Shown: positions 17,340 through 25,392 of the stretch, one piece after another
Layout of the letters: each line of letters begins with the position of its first letter
Position numbering within the stretch: the first letter of the stretch is position 1
Assembly: GCA_019636195.1 (NCBI GenBank)
Contig: JAHBYA010000004.1
Coordinates: forward strand, 1 to 64,000
DNA from: Planctomycetota bacterium
Lineage (GTDB): Bacteria; Planctomycetota; UBA8742; UBA2392
Direction: 5' to 3'
Length of the DNA: 64,000 nucleotides
Translations under genes and position numbers: made by a program
Notes under the pieces: generated by a model
What the model was told of the DNA's origin: nothing
The model's input: only the letters and a program-made list of their open reading frames with translations
The model's database searches: none

Positions 17340-18662
17340 TTACGCTTCGCGTTCGGATGCTGCGGCCTGGGGCAGCAGCAAGCTCGTGGCGTAGTTGCCA
17401 GGCGTGAGCAGGTCCCGGATGCGTTGGTTGACTTCCCCGGCACTGACCGACTCAAGCATTTCAGGAATGTCGAACAGTTCACTGCGCTGGCCGATGCTGG
17501 AAAGGTAAGCGTACGCCGTGCTTTCGGGATCATTGAAACTGCGCAGAAAGCGCCCGAACACCTTGCGGCGCTTGCGTTCAATGTCGCTTGCGTCAACGCC
17601 CTGCTCGCGTGCCTGCTCGATGATCTTCACGACCTCACGCTCAAGCTCTTCGGGTTGGGTGGTTTCGCCGCCGATCACCGCGTAACCGAAGCCGCGCTCG
17701 GCCTGGTAACCCGCCCCAAAGTCCGCGCCGATCAGCCTTGCGTTGTACAGGCGCTCCACCGCTTCACTTTCGCGGCTGAACAGCGCATCCAGCGCGATCG
17801 TGCTCACCAGGTCGCGGCGTGTAAGCTCCGGGCCCTCCGGCATGTGCGCGTCCTTGAAACCCATCAGCAGGCGCGCGCGCGAAACAAACATGCGCCGCTG
17901 CGCCTTTGGCCGCGCAACCTGGTGCGGCTCAAGGGGGCGCTCGCGCGAGATGTGCGGCGCGGGCGTACCCGGCGCCCACTTGCCGGCCAGCTTGTCGGCC
18001 AGCTTGAAGACCTCGGCCGGCTTGAAGTCTCCGGTGACAAGCAGGGTCAGGTTGCTGGGGTGGTAAAACGTGCCGTGGCACAACGCCAGCATCTCGGGCG
18101 TTACCGCGCTCACCGTCTCGGCTGTGCCGGCGATGTCGATGCGGATGGGGTGCTTGACATACAGGCTTTCCAGCAACTGCTGAAAGCTGACCCAGCCGGG
18201 GTGGTCGCGGTACTGGTTGATCTCCTGGATAATGATGTCGCGTTCCGTATCGACCAGTTTGCGGTCAAAGTACGGGGTAAGCGCGAGTTCAAGCAGCGTG
18301 TCGAGGTTCTCGTCAAAGCGTTCGGTGCACTCAAAGTAGTAGGCGGTCTGGGTGTGGCTGGTGTGGGCGTTGCAGTACGCGCCGCGCTCGGAAAAGACGT
18401 CGGTCAAGTCGCCCTTCTGCTTCTTGAACAGCTGGTGCTCAAGAAAGTGGGCAATGCCGTCGGGCACATGTATGCGCTTGCCGCCGGACAACCAAGCGCT
18501 GTCCGTGCTGCCGTAATCGGCGACTACAAACGCGACCTTCTTGGTGAAGCCGGGCCGCGGCGCGACCAGCAGTTTCATGCCGCATGAAAGCACGCCCTCG
18601 TGGCGCATTTCACCGAGTTGCTTGTCGCGGATCGCCTTCAGTTTGCTGTTCGGTTTGACCAT
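17340..18662 (-). CDS. M16 family zinc metallopeptidase (YfmH-like)
   Basis: 440 residues. The inverted zinc motif HFLEH is at residues 72-76 within GIAHFLEHQLF, followed by FSERGAYCNAHTSHTQTAYYF, typical of the YfmH/insulinase-like group. A downstream acidic stretch, ERDIIIQEINQYRD, supplies the third zinc ligand. The C-terminal half is the M16 second domain. No signal peptide, so cytoplasmic. Enzymes of this branch often work with an inactive partner (YfmF-like), which I do not see next to it. Confidence 0.9.
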   Translation of the reverse strand: MVKPNSKLKAIRDKQLGEMRHEGVLSCGMKLLVAPRPGFTKKVAFVVADYGSTDSAWLSGGKRIHVPDGIAHFLEHQLFKKQKGDLTDVFSERGAYCNAHTSHTQTAYYFECTERFDENLDTLLELALTPYFDRKLVDTERDIIIQEINQYRDHPGWVSFQQLLESLYVKHPIRIDIAGTAETVSAVTPEMLALCHGTFYHPSNLTLLVTGDFKPAEVFKLADKLAGKWAPGTPAPHISRERPLEPHQVARPKAQRRMFVSRARLLMGFKDAHMPEGPELTRRDLVSTIALDALFSRESEAVERLYNARLIGADFGAGYQAERGFGYAVIGGETTQPEELEREVVKIIEQAREQGVDASDIERKRRKVFGRFLRSFNDPESTAYAYLSSIGQRSELFDIPEMLESVSAGEVNQRIRDLLTPGNYATSLLLPQAAASEREA

Positions 18663-18690
18663 GTTGTTCCTGCGGAAAGTGCAACTGCTG

Positions 18691-18880
18691 TTTCACCACA
18701 GAGTACACAGAGTTCACAGGGAAACACCAATCCTGCTGACCGCCGCAAGAAGGCGTAAAGCAGCCACGGAGTCCACGGTGAAAAGCAACAGGATGGAAAG
18801 GCCGACAAGTACCAGAAGCTGCAAGCTTCCAAACGCAGCTTGAACTGCTTTTGCCTTTCTCTGTGTTCTCGGTGGCTATC
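18691..18880. repeat. Intergenic repeat element with degenerate inverted ends
   Basis: ACCACAGAGTACACAGAG at about 18696-18713 and its near reverse complement CTCTGTGTTCTCGGTGGCT at about 18859-18877 bracket a roughly 180-base non-coding stretch. A third, direct copy, GCCACGGAGTCCACGG, lies at 18763-18778. Motifs of the type 'CCACAGAG-ACACAGAG' are common dispersed intergenic repeats in environmental bacterial genomes. It resembles a small non-autonomous repeat; no transposase is present. Confidence 0.6.
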
Positions 18881-18883
18881 CGA

Positions 18884-20410
18884 TCACTCGGCGGCCTTGC
18901 CCAGGCATGTGATGTAAACGCACAGCTCGCGCTCGGGTATTGCAAGCAACTCGTTGACCTCGTCGTCGAAAAAGCCGCCGATGCCGCTCACGCCCAGCCC
19001 CAGCTTGATCGCCGCCACGTTCATGCGCTCGCCGATATGCCCGGCATCGAGGTGCAGATAACGGTACGACCGGCTGCCGTAGCGCTTGGTGGCGGCCTCG
19101 AGGTCGGCGGTGTGAATGATGACGGCTGCCGCGTCTCGCGCCAGTTCCTGCCCGAGGCAAAGGTGGTAAGTCTCGCGGCGCACGTCGCCCGTGCGCACCT
19201 TCAGCAGTTCCATGAAGCCGGGCGCAAAGTAATAGACCCCTGCCGCCAGCCCCTCGACGTTGTTGACGACCACGAACGTCTCCAGAAGCCCGGTATCAAA
19301 ATAGCGCGGCAGAAACTCGGGGCCCTGCTTCAGGTCGGGCCGGTACGAAAACGCCAGCACGTCCGACAACTCGGCCACTGTCAGCGCGCGGCCGGTGAGC
19401 TGGCGGGTGCTGCGCCTGCGCAGAATGGCAATCTCAATCTGGTCGCTGACGTCGGTTGCGGGTTTCAACTTCACGCCTTCCGCAAACTCGTACTTCGGGT
19501 TGACCAGGAACGGCTCACTGCCGACGTTTCCGGCCTCGGCTATCTGCCCGCGACGGATGGCGCCCGCGTTGTGCACGGTCAAAATCGCGTCCTTTTCGAC
19601 GCGGCCATCGTCGTCACCGCACGAGCGCGCCGACGGGCCCGCCTTGATGTCGCTGAACTTTGCAAGGTCGTACAGCGGGAAGACCCCCAGTATGCCCTCT
19701 TTTTCGAATGGGATTGCCAGCAGTTCCGCCACTTCGTCGTCCACGAACCCGCCGATAGCGGTCAAACCGACGCCCATGCGCGGCGCGATAACATCGAAGT
19801 TGCCCAGCACGTGGCCTGTGTCCAGCAAGCAGCGGCGGTACGCGCGCTCGCCGTAGCGCCAAGCGCTGCGCCAGTACACCGCCGTCGCGACCACAGCCAC
19901 GCTTGCCTGCGCCACCACCGGGTCGTTGAAGCAGGCGCGGGCAAGACGCTCAAACATCTGGTCGCCGCCGGGACCAAGGCCCTTGGGATAGACTTCAATC
20001 AGCGCGTGGTCACGCACATGAAAGTAGTACACGCCGTCAGGGATGTCCGCGTGGTCGCGCACCAGCACGTACAGGTCAGTCGGGTACAGCGCGCCCGCCG
20101 ACGGCGCGGCGCGAAAGAACATCTGCTGCTCGCCCCCCACCGCAATGGCGGTCACGCCGTTGGTCGCAAACAGAATGCGCGACAGCACCGGCAAGGCAAA
20201 CGGGCCGTTCGGGTCCCGCAGCACAGCCTCGGCCTGCCAGTTTTCATTCTCGGTGGTCGGCAGGAACGGTCGCAGGTCGATGCGTTCCGCGCCCGCGTAC
20301 TCCTTGAACTGGCTGGGCGGGTTCTGCCAGTCAATGCTGTGCCCCTGCCCGATGGTGGCCGGGTGGTACTTGGTCTGCTTGTGGTACAGCGCAGCCGCGT
20401 TTTCTGCCAT
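18884..20410 (-). CDS. SagB-type dehydrogenase with two nitroreductase domains
   Basis: 508 residues from ATG 20410. Two copies of the FMN-dependent nitroreductase/SagB fold occur in tandem. The first ends in APRMGVGLTAIGGFVDDEVAELL (shown only in part here) and the second in a matching GLGVSGIGGFFDDEVNELL. Repeated elements such as PxGVYYFxxxxH / AAGVYYFAPG and RRRSTRQLTGRAL are those of SagB enzymes, which oxidise azolines to azoles in peptide natural products. Stand-alone tandem forms are widespread, and their substrates are mostly unknown. No YcaO partner or precursor peptide is visible nearby, so a natural-product role is not supported. Confidence 0.87.
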   Translation of the reverse strand: MAENAAALYHKQTKYHPATIGQGHSIDWQNPPSQFKEYAGAERIDLRPFLPTTENENWQAEAVLRDPNGPFALPVLSRILFATNGVTAIAVGGEQQMFFRAAPSAGALYPTDLYVLVRDHADIPDGVYYFHVRDHALIEVYPKGLGPGGDQMFERLARACFNDPVVAQASVAVVATAVYWRSAWRYGERAYRRCLLDTGHVLGNFDVIAPRMGVGLTAIGGFVDDEVAELLAIPFEKEGILGVFPLYDLAKFSDIKAGPSARSCGDDDGRVEKDAILTVHNAGAIRRGQIAEAGNVGSEPFLVNPKYEFAEGVKLKPATDVSDQIEIAILRRRSTRQLTGRALTVAELSDVLAFSYRPDLKQGPEFLPRYFDTGLLETFVVVNNVEGLAAGVYYFAPGFMELLKVRTGDVRRETYHLCLGQELARDAAAVIIHTADLEAATKRYGSRSYRYLHLDAGHIGERMNVAAIKLGLGVSGIGGFFDDEVNELLAIPERELCVYITCLGKAAE

Positions 20411-20496
20411 GCGGGCCTTATAACAAAGAGGCAGAATGGGCGTTATGCCATTGCCTCGGGTGCGTGATAATAAGGAAGAACCTGAAAGGACAAGCC

Positions 20497-21228
20497 ATGA
20501 CCAAGTGGATTGCTGCCCTGATTGTCGTGTTCGCGGGCCTGGGCGGGGCCCTGCTGGTACCGGTAGCGGAAGCCCAGCGTGGGCCTGATGCCCCGCGCCC
20601 CGATGCCCCCCGGCCACCCATGCCGGCGCCGGGCACCTGGCAGATCGTGACGCACGAAAAGCTGGTGCTGCTGCTGAACACAGCCAGCGGTGAAACCTTC
20701 CGGCTGCGCGAGCGCGAAGGCGAGTTGCACTGGCAGCCGATCGCGCGCCCCGGCGCCGAAGGCCCGCGCGCCGACATGCCCCGCAGCGAGCGCCCCGACC
20801 GCCCGCCCGTTGAGCGTGACGGCGCACAGCGCCTGGAAGATGAAGTCCGCATGCTGCGTGAAAAGCTGCGCAACGCCCGCGAAGATGAGCGCCCCCGGAT
20901 TGAGGCACGCATCAAGGAGTTGCTGGAGAAGTTGAAGGGTGCGGACCGACCCGAGCCGCGCGGCGACCGCCCCAAGGGCGAGCCGGACCGTGAGCGCGAG
21001 TTCGACGAGGCGGTGCGCCGCGAGGTCGAACGCCGTGAGCGCGAGCGCCACACGGAAGCCCTGAACGAAAAGATCGGCAAGCTTGAGCGCGAGCTCGAGA
21101 AGACCATGCGCGCAGCCGATGAGGCCGAAGGCGACAAGCGCGAGAAGCTGAAGCAGCACGCCAAAGAACTCGAGCGCGAACTTAAGTCGCTGCGCGCCGA
21201 GCGCGACAAAGCGCGCAAGCGCGACTAG
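20497..21228 (+). CDS. Exported coiled-coil protein
   Basis: 243 residues, ATG 20497 after GAAAGGA. Signal peptide MTKWIAALIVVFAGLGGALL with cleavage near AEA-Q. The mature start is Pro/Asp rich (PDAPRPDAPRPPMP), then a short globular piece, THEKLVLLLNTASGETFRL. The rest is a highly charged heptad-rich coiled coil from about residue 110 (RLEDEVRMLREKL to the end). Probably periplasmic. No family recognised beyond coiled coil. Confidence 0.72.
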   Translation: MTKWIAALIVVFAGLGGALLVPVAEAQRGPDAPRPDAPRPPMPAPGTWQIVTHEKLVLLLNTASGETFRLREREGELHWQPIARPGAEGPRADMPRSERPDRPPVERDGAQRLEDEVRMLREKLRNAREDERPRIEARIKELLEKLKGADRPEPRGDRPKGEPDREREFDEAVRREVERRERERHTEALNEKIGKLERELEKTMRAADEAEGDKREKLKQHAKELERELKSLRAERDKARKRD

Positions 21229-21293
21229 CCGCTGCAACGCACGCCCGGCGCGGGTAGTATGGCACTCCCTGCACTACCCCGCCGGGCTGTTTT

Positions 21294-22079
21294 ATGCGAC
21301 TGCTGCTGACTCTTGCATTGGTGCTTGCGGCGTGCGCTGCGACGCCTGCCGGCCCGTCGCCGCAACGCCGTGAAGCCGACCGGCTTGAGCCAAAACGCGC
21401 CTATGAGCAGGCAATCCGCTTGCGCGACAGCAACCAGCCGTTGCAGGCAGAAGAGTACCTGCTGTCCGCCGCCGAACGCGGCTTTGCAGAGGCCCAGTTT
21501 GAACTCGCCGTGTGGTACTTCACCAGCCGTGCCGGTGTCGAAGACAGCGCCAAGGCCGCACACTGGAACGAGAAGGCCGCCGCGCAGGGCCACGCGGACG
21601 CGCTGCGCCTGAACTGGCAGTTGTACCTCTTTGGCAAGGGCGTTCCCCAGGACAGCGGGAAGGCCTTTGAGTGGCTGCAAAAGGCCGCCGCGCTGGGCGA
21701 CGCTGAACTGCTGTACCACTTGGGACTGGCGTTTTTTGACGGCATCGGCACGCCAGGCAACCCAACCGAAGCCGCACAGTGGTTTGTCAAAGCCGCCGAA
21801 AAGGGCCACGGTGGCGCTTGCTACTACCTTGGCGTGATGCACCTTGAGGGCATTGGCGTGCCGAAAAACGATACCAACGCGATTTCATGGTTTTCCACGG
21901 GCGCGGGCTTGAAGCACCATGCGTGCTACCTGGGGCTGGGCGACTGCTACCGCGACGGCCGCGGCACGCCGCGCGACCTGGGAAAGGCGCGCGGCTGGTA
22001 CAAACTCGTGCTCATGACCAGCGACGACGGCGAATTGCTGGCCGCCGCCACGCAGCGGCTGAACGACCTTGGGCCGTGA
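21294..22079 (+). CDS. Sel1-repeat lipoprotein
   Basis: 261 residues with a lipoprotein signal (LVLAACAATP; lipobox Cys near residue 14). At least four Sel1/TPR-like repeats follow, such as AAEYLL...A..GF.EAQFELAVWYF, KAFEWLQKAAALGDAELLYHLG and EAAQWFVKAAEKGHGGACYYLG. Sel1 proteins are scaffolds for protein-protein contacts, here at the envelope. The stop codon abuts that of the convergent regulator gene at a TGATCA palindrome with no gap. Confidence 0.87.
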   Translation: MRLLLTLALVLAACAATPAGPSPQRREADRLEPKRAYEQAIRLRDSNQPLQAEEYLLSAAERGFAEAQFELAVWYFTSRAGVEDSAKAAHWNEKAAAQGHADALRLNWQLYLFGKGVPQDSGKAFEWLQKAAALGDAELLYHLGLAFFDGIGTPGNPTEAAQWFVKAAEKGHGGACYYLGVMHLEGIGVPKNDTNAISWFSTGAGLKHHACYLGLGDCYRDGRGTPRDLGKARGWYKLVLMTSDDGELLAAATQRLNDLGP

Positions 22080-22670
22080 TCAGTTGGGCAGCGTCACGAC
22101 CACGCCTGCACAAGGCCCACTGCCCAGCGCGCGATAGCCGTGCTCGATGCTCGCGTCAAGGTACACGCTGTCGCCAGCCTGCAGCGTGTGCACCTCATCA
22201 AACCACGTCAGCTCCAGCACGCCGTTCAGTATGTAAATGAATTCCACGCCGCCGTGCTTGTGCCGCGGAACTTTGCGCGGGTCCAGCGGGTGAAAGTGCG
22301 CCAGAAATGCGTTCAGGCGCGGCTGCAACGCCTCATAGTCCAGGCTCTCAAAGTCGTAGGGCACGGCGCGCCTGTCCAGCCGGGCGGGCAGGCGGATCCG
22401 CCCCTGCTTGCGGACAATGGCAAACGCGTGGCGCTTGCGCTGGTCGGTAAAGAAGTGATCCAGCCCGACGCTGAACACCAGCGCAATGCGCATCAGCGTC
22501 GGCAACGTGGGCACCAGCCGCCCGCGTTCAATCTTGCTGAGCATGGCTGCGGACATGCCGGTGTGTTCGCCCAGCTCAACCAGCTTCATGCCGCGGGCCT
22601 GGCGCAGGGCGTGAACCTTGGCGCCGATGTCGTAGGCAGAGAGTTCCTTCTCCAGGGTTTTCGACAGCAT
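22080..22670 (-). CDS. XRE-family regulator with cupin domain
   Basis: 196 residues. An N-terminal helix-turn-helix at about 15-70 (KVHALRQARGMKLVELGEHTG, in part; then MSAAMLSKIERGRLVPTL) is joined to a C-terminal cupin with RHKHGGVEFIYILNG and GDSVYLDASIEHGYRAL. Members of this family regulate small-molecule metabolism genes, often next to their own. It is divergent from the esterase gene with a 137-base spacer that carries two TGAACAT motifs, possible operator half-sites. Confidence 0.9.
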   Translation of the reverse strand: MLSKTLEKELSAYDIGAKVHALRQARGMKLVELGEHTGMSAAMLSKIERGRLVPTLPTLMRIALVFSVGLDHFFTDQRKRHAFAIVRKQGRIRLPARLDRRAVPYDFESLDYEALQPRLNAFLAHFHPLDPRKVPRHKHGGVEFIYILNGVLELTWFDEVHTLQAGDSVYLDASIEHGYRALGSGPCAGVVVTLPN

Positions 22671-22807
22671 GGGGTTCTCCTGCGCCGCATTTGAACATCA
22701 GTAAAACGCAGCGCCTACAGTGAACATTCCTGTTGTGAAAGTTTTTTTTCGGGATAAGCAATCGCTTGCCGCGCGTTTGAACTGCCGCAGTACCACGGAG
22801 ACCAGCC

Positions 22808-23701
22808 ATGCACCGAGCCATCATCCTGCTGCCCCTACTGCTGGGCGCCTGCGCTTCGACGCTGTCCGACAAACTTGACAGCCGTTACGACTCTGCGCCC
22901 GTCGTCGCGGAAACCCGCCTGGAGTGGCGGGTCTATCTGCCGCCGCAATACCACGCACAGCCGCAGCGTGAGTTCCCGCTGCTTGTGTACTTCCATGGCG
23001 GCGGCGGCAACCACCGCACATGGGGCGCAAGGGGCGGGCTGGGCGAGCGCCTGCAACCGCTGATGGCCGCCGAGGAGTTCGGGCCCTTTGTGGTGCTCAG
23101 CCCGAGTGTCGGGCGCTTTGACCCGATTACCGGGCAAGCCGAGCAACTGCTGTTTGAGAGTGTTATCCCCGGCGTGCGCGAAAAGTATCGCGTCAGCGAC
23201 ACCACCATTGCCTTCGGCCACAGCATGGGCGGGCTTTCGGCGCTGATGCTGGCCTTGCGCCAGCCGGGCTGCTTTGACGCCGTCGCCGCCGCCAGCCCCT
23301 TTGCCTACGACGTCTCGCCGTTTGACGAGCGGGCGCGCATTGAGGCCTTTGAGAAGGAATACGGCGGCAGCTTTTTCCTGGGGCGCTGGCAAACCAGCGT
23401 GGAAAAGCTGTTCAGCGACGAGCGCGAGTTTGAGCGCTACTCACCGTTCGCGCAGGTCCGCAACTGGCGCGGCGCATTGCCGTTCCGATTGTACCTGACA
23501 TCGGGCACCGAGGACTACATGGGCCTGTTTCCGCAGAACCTTCTGCTGCACGAAGAACTCCAGCGCAAGGGACTTGACCACGAGTGGGTCGTCCAGCGCG
23601 GCATCAGCCACTCTACGCTGGCTGACCGGCGCATCTACACATGGCTTCACCAACACTCCGGATTCGCGGCAACCGTCAGCGGAAGCGCCGGCGGCAACTA
23701 G
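22808..23701 (+). CDS. Esterase-D-like alpha/beta hydrolase lipoprotein
   Basis: 297 residues. Signal peptide with lipobox LLLGAC (Cys near residue 15). Core features of an alpha/beta hydrolase are seen: oxyanion region VYFHGGGGNHRTW, nucleophile elbow GHSMGG, a later acidic residue in SGTEDYMG, and H in GISHSTL. It resembles S-formylglutathione hydrolase / esterase family proteins. The substrate is unknown. Divergent from the XRE-cupin gene, which may control it. Confidence 0.85.
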   Translation: MHRAIILLPLLLGACASTLSDKLDSRYDSAPVVAETRLEWRVYLPPQYHAQPQREFPLLVYFHGGGGNHRTWGARGGLGERLQPLMAAEEFGPFVVLSPSVGRFDPITGQAEQLLFESVIPGVREKYRVSDTTIAFGHSMGGLSALMLALRQPGCFDAVAAASPFAYDVSPFDERARIEAFEKEYGGSFFLGRWQTSVEKLFSDEREFERYSPFAQVRNWRGALPFRLYLTSGTEDYMGLFPQNLLLHEELQRKGLDHEWVVQRGISHSTLADRRIYTWLHQHSGFAATVSGSAGGN

Positions 23702-23732
23702 GCCCGGCAAATGCCCCCCCGGCACGGGCCAG

Positions 23733-23764
23733 GCCCCTCGCACGGTGCGGGGGGCTTCGTTTTA
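23733..23764 (+). terminator. Intrinsic terminator after the esterase gene
   Basis: Stem of about 10 bp (GCCCCTCGCA / TGCGGGGGGC with one G-T pair) followed by TTCGTTTTA. Confidence 0.75.
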
Positions 23765-23789
23765 CGGCTGGGCAAACTAGCTTGGCTGC

Positions 23790-24578
23790 GTGATCAAGGC
23801 GATTGCCATCAAGCTGATTGCCGTGCTGGGCGCGGTTGCATGCGCGCTTCTGCTGCCGTGGCCGCTGGGGCTTGCGGGCGCAGCCATCGTGGTGCTGCTG
23901 GCACTGGGCCTGATCGCGTGGGCAGTGTTTGACATCAACAGCAGCTTCTGGGCGCCCACGTTGTGGCGCTCCCCCACCGCAGTCAAAGCGGTCGCGCTCA
24001 CTTTTGATGACGGCCCCGACCCTGAGTTCACGCCGCAGGTTCTGGAAGTCCTGCGCGCCAAGGGTGTAACCGCAACTTTCTTTTGCGTGGGCGCGCGCGT
24101 GCGCGCGCACCCCGGGCTCGCAAAGGCAATCCGCGAGCAAGGCCATGCGCTGGGCAACCACAGTGACAGCCATGCGATGACGATCAACTTCAGCCTGCAC
24201 GCACGGCTGCGCCGCGAAATCCGCGCCTGCAACGATGCGATCGAAACCGCGACAGGCGTGCGGCCCACGCTTTATCGCGCCCCGCATGGTTTCAAGAACC
24301 CGGCGCTGGGTGATGTGCTGCGGGCAGAGGGAATGACCGCAATCGGCTGGCAAGTGCGCGGCTTTGACGCTGTCGTCAACGATGCCGCGAAAATCACGCA
24401 ACGCATTGTCGAAAAGGCCCAGCCCGGCGGCGTGATCCTGCTGCATGACGGCGCCGGCCTTCAGGGCAGCACCGACCGCACAGCCACACTCGAGGCATTG
24501 CCGGTGGTCATCGACGGCCTGCGCGCGAAGGGCCTTGAGATCGTGCCGCTGGAAAAGCTGCTGGGTCGGAGTGCCTGA
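23790..24578 (+). CDS. Polysaccharide deacetylase family protein
   Basis: 262 residues from GTG 23790. Two hydrophobic segments at the N-terminus (about 5-50) anchor it in the membrane. The NodB homology domain shows motif 1 TFDDGPDPEF with the catalytic and metal-binding Asp, motif 2 GNHSDSH with both metal His, motif 3 RAPHG, and LLHDG near the C-terminus. It should remove acetyl groups from envelope GlcNAc polymers. It is followed by a LolA-like gene 58 bases downstream and may be co-transcribed with it. Confidence 0.92.
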   Translation: MIKAIAIKLIAVLGAVACALLLPWPLGLAGAAIVVLLALGLIAWAVFDINSSFWAPTLWRSPTAVKAVALTFDDGPDPEFTPQVLEVLRAKGVTATFFCVGARVRAHPGLAKAIREQGHALGNHSDSHAMTINFSLHARLRREIRACNDAIETATGVRPTLYRAPHGFKNPALGDVLRAEGMTAIGWQVRGFDAVVNDAAKITQRIVEKAQPGGVILLHDGAGLQGSTDRTATLEALPVVIDGLRAKGLEIVPLEKLLGRSA

Positions 24579-24636
24579 GATTTTGCAGGTCGCGGCTGTA
24601 CCGGCAGGCGTTATAGTTTCGGGCCGGAGGATCAAG

Positions 24637-25326
24637 ATGCGCCCCTTGCTGATGCTCTTGCTGCTGATCGCGCCGGCAATCGCGCTGGCGCAGGACACGC
24701 CGGAAAAGCCCGCGGAAGACAAGCCGGCTGAGAAACCCGCCGAAGAGTCGCTCGATGACCTGCTGAAGCGCATTGAGAAAGAACACAAAGAGCACAAGGA
24801 CTTCCAGGGCAACTTCACGCAGACCAAGTTCGTGGCGTTGTTCGGCGACAAGATCACCAGCAGCGGCCGCTTTGTGTTCAAGAAACCCGACCACGTGCGG
24901 TGGGAGTACAGCAAACCCCACAAGTCAATCCTGGTCGTCACCGGCGACAGCGGCCAGAAATGGAGCGAAAGCACCAACCGCGTCGAAAACATCAAGTTGT
25001 CGGAAGACCGCGGGCTGGACGCTGTGGTCAAGCAGTTGTTCACGTGGTTCAAGGGCGAGTTCACAAAGCTGAAAGACGACTACGATGTCAGCATCAAGTC
25101 GCGCGAGCCCGTGACGCTGGAAATGAAGCCGCGGAACGAGACGGTCAAGAAGTTCATCGCCTCAATTGAGGTTGTCTTCGTCAAGGGCGAGGGCGAGATC
25201 AGCAGCGTCAAGATCATTGAGCCGCTGGCCAAGGGCGACAAGGAACCGGGCTATACCCTTTACGAGTTCAAGGACACCAAGCTTGATCAAGGTGTGAAGG
25301 ACGACGAGTTCAAGATCAAGCGCTGA
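24637..25326 (+). CDS. LolA-like outer-membrane lipoprotein carrier
   Basis: 229 residues from ATG 24637, 5 bases after GGAGG. Signal peptide MRPLLMLLLLIAPAIALA. A charged Glu/Lys/Pro linker leads into a LolA-type domain: DFQGNFTQTKFVAL, GRFVFKKPDHVRWEYS and later LEMKPRN. LolA chaperones carry lipoproteins across the periplasm, or in related proteins a periplasmic lipid-binding step. Together with several lipobox proteins in the window this implies a Gram-negative-type outer membrane. Confidence 0.87.
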   Translation: MRPLLMLLLLIAPAIALAQDTPEKPAEDKPAEKPAEESLDDLLKRIEKEHKEHKDFQGNFTQTKFVALFGDKITSSGRFVFKKPDHVRWEYSKPHKSILVVTGDSGQKWSESTNRVENIKLSEDRGLDAVVKQLFTWFKGEFTKLKDDYDVSIKSREPVTLEMKPRNETVKKFIASIEVVFVKGEGEISSVKIIEPLAKGDKEPGYTLYEFKDTKLDQGVKDDEFKIKR

Positions 25327-25348
25327 ACCGCAACTGTCCAGGAAAGCG

Positions 25349-25380
25349 AAAGGGGCGCGGTGTCCCGCGCCCCTTTCTTT
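25349..25380. terminator. Bidirectional terminator
   Basis: Stem AAAGGGGCGCGG / CCGCGCCCCTTT (12 bp, loop TGTC) lies between convergent genes, with CTTTGCTG on one side and the stem's own A-tract serving the other. Confidence 0.85.
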
Positions 25381-25392
25381 GCTGCCCTGTCT

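Noticed and set aside
18945..20908. N-terminal extension of the SagB gene to 20908
   Set aside because: The extra residues are Ala/Arg-rich antisense of the coiled-coil gene. The ATG at 20410 gives the natural protein start.
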